A stretch of 64,000 nucleotides of DNA from Dyadobacter psychrotolerans. Lineage in GTDB: Bacteria; Bacteroidota; Bacteroidia; Cytophagales; Spirosomataceae. The stretch covers positions 1-64,000 of the forward strand of contig NZ_SMFL01000008.1 of assembly GCF_004349265.1 (NCBI RefSeq), given 5' to 3'. The notes under the pieces were generated by a model. The model worked only from the letters and a program-made list of their open reading frames with translations. It made no database searches and had not been told where the DNA came from. The position numbers were made by a program, and so were the translations under genes. This document shows positions 61,371-64,000 of the stretch, piece by piece (positions within the stretch are counted from its first letter, which is position 1; each line of letters starts with the position of its first letter).

Positions 61371-62288
61371 TCAATCTGTTTTAGTAATCGCTTGCTCAGC
61401 CAATAAGGCAATTCCTTCCCGGAATGTATGCGGTTCATAACCCAGTACGTTTCGGGATTTTTTTAAATCAAAACCGGTTCGGGGTGGACGTTTTGCAGGT
61501 TGTGTAAAAGCAGAAGCATCCGTTGGCGTTATCAGTGATTTTTCCAGACCAAAATAATCGGCAGTCATCACTGCCATTTCATAAGGTGTAAGAAAATCCT
61601 TTCCGGAGATATTAAAAATACCCTCAGCTTCCTGTTTTGCAATTAAAAAACATCCCTCTGCAAGATCTTCCGCCAATGTTGGTGTACGAAACTGATCCGT
61701 TACAACCTTAATTGCTTTTCCTTCTTCCAATGATTTTTTAACCCACAAAATAATATTACTGCGACTCATATCATGGGCAATACCGTATACCAAAACAGTC
61801 CTTGCAATAGCCCAGCGAATGTCGGAGCTTGTGACAAGTTTTTCCGCCGCGTATTTGCTCCATCCGTAAAAGCTAACCGGATTGGGCGCATCCTCTTCCT
61901 GATAAGGTCCGGCTGTTCCGTCAAATATGAAGTCGGTAGAAAGATGCTCCAGGAAAACATTGTATTTTTTGCATGAAGCAATAAGATGTTCCACTGCCGT
62001 AACATTTAACTTCCAGCAATTTTCTTTTTCCATTTCACACTGATCCACATTTGTCATGGCGGCAGTGTGGATAATCACATCCGGTTTAGTCTTGCCAATA
62101 ACATCATCAATCTGAAGCGGATCTGTAATATCCATTTCATGATATTGATAACCATTGGTAAAAGGCAGCCGGTTTTTCCCGGACGCAGTGGCTATGGTAT
62201 CGATATCCGGTTGGCCTGTCAGTAATTCAACCAGTTTTTGGCCTAAAAGTCCGTTAGAACCAGTGATGAGAATTCGTTTTTTAGTCAA
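61371..62288 (-). CDS. RmlD-like dTDP-4-dehydrorhamnose reductase family protein
   Basis: The 305-residue short-chain dehydrogenase has the Rossmann loop ITGSNGLLGQKLV, PDVIIHTAAMTNVDQCE, the catalytic FYGWSKYAAEKLV (Y-x-x-x-K), and the C-terminal PKRPRNTGFD-like AKRPPRTGFDLKKS. These are hallmarks of the RmlD/SDR-extended group, which reduces nucleotide-sugar 4-keto groups. No other rhamnose genes are adjacent, so the exact substrate is uncertain. It starts with TTG 62288, immediately before the Rossmann motif; no ATG is available. It lies 8 bases after the cyclophilin gene, so the two are cotranscribed. Confidence 0.8.
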   Translation of the reverse strand: MTKKRILITGSNGLLGQKLVELLTGQPDIDTIATASGKNRLPFTNGYQYHEMDITDPLQIDDVIGKTKPDVIIHTAAMTNVDQCEMEKENCWKLNVTAVEHLIASCKKYNVFLEHLSTDFIFDGTAGPYQEEDAPNPVSFYGWSKYAAEKLVTSSDIRWAIARTVLVYGIAHDMSRSNIILWVKKSLEEGKAIKVVTDQFRTPTLAEDLAEGCFLIAKQEAEGIFNISGKDFLTPYEMAVMTADYFGLEKSLITPTDASAFTQPAKRPPRTGFDLKKSRNVLGYEPHTFREGIALLAEQAITKTD

Positions 62289-62296
62289 TGCAGTTG

Positions 62297-63022
62297 TTAT
62301 TTACGGGCAGAAATTCCAGTTTCATAGTTCCATCCGTACTTCTTCATGATCTTTTTCTTTTTTACTTTTTTAACAGAAACCTTCATTACAATATTTTTCT
62401 CCGGACGGTCACGATCATCACGCGGGTAAGAAGTGATTTTATCGATGACATCAATACCATCGATCACCTGACCAAAAACAGAGTAAGAGCCGTCGAGATG
62501 AGGTGTTCCTCCAACGGTTTCGTATACAGCTTTTTGTTCATCTGTAATTTTACGGGCTGCCCTGGCGGTTTGTTTAGCAAGATCTGCCTTGTTCCACTTT
62601 TTACCCTGTACGATATAAAACTGGCATCCGCTCGATTCCTTCGTTGGATTGTTGTCACGAGCGGCGGCAAGTGCGCCTTTTTGGTGAAAAAGCTTCGGGC
62701 TGAATTCGGCAGGAATTTTATACCCGTTATCACCTTTTCCAACCATGTCGCCGGGTTTGGCATTTTTAGATTCCGGGTCGCCGCCCTGGATCATGAAACC
62801 TTCAATAACACGGTGAAAAAGCAATCCGTCATAGAACTTGTCTTTTGCAAGTTTTATAAAATTGGCTTTATGTTTCGGCGTTTCATCAAACAGGATCACC
62901 TGCATGGTTCCCTGTTCCGTTTTGATCGTTACCAGATCATCCTTTTTTGAGCTTTTTTGAGCAAATGTATGAATAGACAAAAGGCATAAAGATGCCAGTA
63001 CTACGGATTTAATGGTTTTCAT
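62297..63022 (-). CDS. Cyclophilin-type peptidyl-prolyl isomerase, exported
   Basis: The 241-residue protein has a signal peptide (cleavage near HTFAQ) and a cyclophilin domain: LFDETPKHKANFIKLA, FYDGLLFHRVIEGFMIQGGDP, IPAEFSPKLFHQKGALAAARDN, SSGCQFYIVQ and SVFGQVIDGIDVID. The catalytic FHRV-x(5)-Q-G-G-D segment is complete. A Lys-rich insertion (about 140-165) and a basic C-terminal tail are extra. It should assist folding in the periplasm. It starts with ATG 63022. The rmlD-like gene follows 8 bases later and the lipoprotein gene precedes it by 26 bases. Confidence 0.9.
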   Translation of the reverse strand: MKTIKSVVLASLCLLSIHTFAQKSSKKDDLVTIKTEQGTMQVILFDETPKHKANFIKLAKDKFYDGLLFHRVIEGFMIQGGDPESKNAKPGDMVGKGDNGYKIPAEFSPKLFHQKGALAAARDNNPTKESSGCQFYIVQGKKWNKADLAKQTARAARKITDEQKAVYETVGGTPHLDGSYSVFGQVIDGIDVIDKITSYPRDDRDRPEKNIVMKVSVKKVKKKKIMKKYGWNYETGISARK

Positions 63023-63048
63023 GTAATAAATTGTCGTTTACTTAATTA

Positions 63049-63660
63049 TTATTTGGCCGCAAGCACCGGTTTGCCAGCCGGGAAAAATTCGAATTTTAAT
63101 CCGAAATCTTTTCCTTTTGATACGTCTTCCATATTCACACGAACGGCGTTTTTGCTGAATGTCAGTATCTTACTTTCTTCTTTTGGTGCATCATAGCTTT
63201 TGGTGAAATGTGCTTTTCCTGCATTCCAAAGCTGTTTCGTGGCTTCGGCGCTGTTAAGATACACATCTACTGAAATTTTATTTACCTTTTTATCTTTATC
63301 AGCAGTTAAAAAATACTGCACATCAATCGTTTCAAGCTGCGGCGTCTCCTGGGTATAACCCAAATGATCAGCTGTTTCTTCAAACATTTCAAAGGTTTCA
63401 GTTGCTTTTACCTTACTTACCGGATCTCCGAAAGATACGCCTCTGATAATTACGCCGGGATTTTGCGCAGTCGTGCCCAGAATGGCCTGTAGCAATGAAG
63501 ACTGGTCACTATTTAACTCGGATTGTGCAGGGTTTGCCAGTGCCACCGAATCAGTAACTGTTTCGTCTTTTTCTTCCTCCGTTTTGGTACTACAGGCTTG
63601 AAATGTGAGCAGGATCAGTGCAACAGCCAGAGGTTTTTTTAACAATCTTAAATAGCTCAT
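63049..63660 (-). CDS. Lipoprotein of unknown function
   Basis: The ~203-residue protein has a lipoprotein signal (basic LRLLKK, hydrophobic run, LLTFQAC). An acidic/Ser-rich linker is followed by a globular domain with GVIIRGVSFGDPVSKVKATE, QYFLTADKDKKVNKISVDVYLNS and FSKNAVRVNMEDV. I do not recognise the family. Similar sized lipoproteins precede envelope-folding genes in relatives, and here it precedes a cyclophilin by 26 bases. The start is placed at ATG 63660, next to the signal peptide. An in-frame ATG at 63681 is also possible. Confidence 0.65.
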   Translation of the reverse strand: MSYLRLLKKPLAVALILLTFQACSTKTEEEKDETVTDSVALANPAQSELNSDQSSLLQAILGTTAQNPGVIIRGVSFGDPVSKVKATETFEMFEETADHLGYTQETPQLETIDVQYFLTADKDKKVNKISVDVYLNSAEATKQLWNAGKAHFTKSYDAPKEESKILTFSKNAVRVNMEDVSKGKDFGLKFEFFPAGKPVLAAK

Positions 63661-63826
63661 TGTTGTAAAAATTGTATTCATTGTAGTGATGTGAAGTGTT
63701 TGGTTAAAAATGTATGCCTGGTTGCCAAAACAATTATTCGTGCAAATTTAAAATATTGGCTGAGTTTCTCCTAAGGTGGGAAAAGAATGTTTGATAACCA
63801 GAACGATCAAACATAAATCAACATTT

Positions 63827-64000
63827 TTAAAATTCTCTGGCGATGTTAAAAAAGAATCTCCGGTCGCCCTGTGCGTTGATGTTGAAGTTAAATCTGGCAA
63901 CGATATTGTAGAAACTCACGAAGTCGACTCCGGTTCCTGCGCCGTATAACAGCGAGTTTCCAAGTTTGGTATTACTGAATTCCGGATAATTATTCCAGAC
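63827..64000 (-). CDS. C-terminal end of an outer-membrane beta-barrel protein (partial)
   Basis: The minus strand is open from the window edge to a TAA at 63829-63827. The 57 residues show alternating barrel-strand character (LGNSLLYGAGTGVDFVSF, NIVARFNFNINAQGD) and end in a terminal aromatic (FNIAREF), the outer-membrane insertion signal. The layout, with a penultimate strand followed by a short turn and final strand, resembles Omp85/surface antigen-type barrels, but too little is present to be sure. The gene continues beyond the window. Confidence 0.65.
   Translation of the reverse strand, partial: VWNNYPEFSNTKLGNSLLYGAGTGVDFVSFYNIVARFNFNINAQGDRRFFFNIAREF

Noticed and set aside
62288-62950. 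Plus-strand reading frame of 220 codons
   Set aside because: It is fully antisense to the cyclophilin gene, whose motifs are complete; the frame is a codon-bias shadow rich in Phe and Cys.

Overview
The window looks like a chromosomal segment of a Bacteroidota bacterium, most likely order Cytophagales, family Spirosomataceae (Dyadobacter/Spirosoma type). The reasons are paired SusC/SusD genes, promoters of the Bacteroidota type (TTG, 19-20 nt, TAnnTTTG), the near absence of Shine-Dalgarno sequences, a short histone H1-like protein, a serine palmitoyltransferase, a DUF4286 protein and GG-leader peptide export genes. The genus is an inference from gene content, not from a database search.

Layout. 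1-600: the 3' end of a 23S rRNA gene, a 5S rRNA, a tRNA-Pro(UGG) and a decayed partial copy of that tRNA. 0.6-15.4 kb: housekeeping and lipid genes (AlkZ-like glycosylase, ispD, queA, biotin carboxylase, serine palmitoyltransferase, histone H1-like protein, MaoC hydratase, hpf, cysM, two alpha/beta hydrolases, fadD, a GNAT). 15.4-19.2 kb: an uncharacterised four-gene operon of two similarly built coiled-coil/four-helix membrane proteins, an unknown protein and a secreted nuclease. 19.3-22.8 kb: a Tat-exported sulfite oxidase with a monohaem cytochrome c, and two exported ferritin-like proteins. 23.06-23.26 kb: a probable small RNA with its own consensus promoter and terminator, in a gap with no protein gene. 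23.5-27.8 kb: a small secreted protein, an NtrC-type regulator and a hybrid histidine kinase whose 3' ends overlap convergently.

29.6-37.8 kb holds the most interesting element: a compact RiPP (modified peptide) operon on the minus strand. It starts with a 51-residue precursor that has a double-glycine leader and a Cys/Trp-rich 24-residue core. A CPBP intramembrane protease, a putative HxxxH peptide hydroxylase, a secreted metallo-beta-lactamase-fold protein, a C39-peptidase ABC exporter and an HlyD-type adaptor follow, with overlapping or closely spaced genes. The operon is bracketed by two copies of the 3' end of a cytochrome c gene: an intact gene at 37.8-39.8 kb and an orphan fragment at 29.67-29.84 kb fused to the end of the adaptor gene. 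The upstream part of the operon is visibly AT-rich. This suggests acquisition by recombination into a carbohydrate-use region.

37.8-57.1 kb: carbohydrate and sulfur functions. There are a PQQ-type dehydrogenase/cytochrome c fusion, two 3-keto-disaccharide hydrolase (DUF1080) proteins, a LEA-like repeat protein, and a polysaccharide-utilisation locus (DUF6067 glycosidase, SusC, SusD) in which the glycosidase and susC carry the same palindromic upstream site. An arylsulfotransferase-like lipoprotein follows, then a tight chrA-sulfotransferase-cysQ operon. 57.1-64 kb: an AT-rich acyltransferase, a 38-residue membrane peptide, a short alpha-glucan phosphorylase homologue lacking the cofactor lysine, a Uma2-family protein with a changed catalytic-position residue, an RmlD-like reductase, a cyclophilin, a lipoprotein and the C-terminus of a beta-barrel protein.
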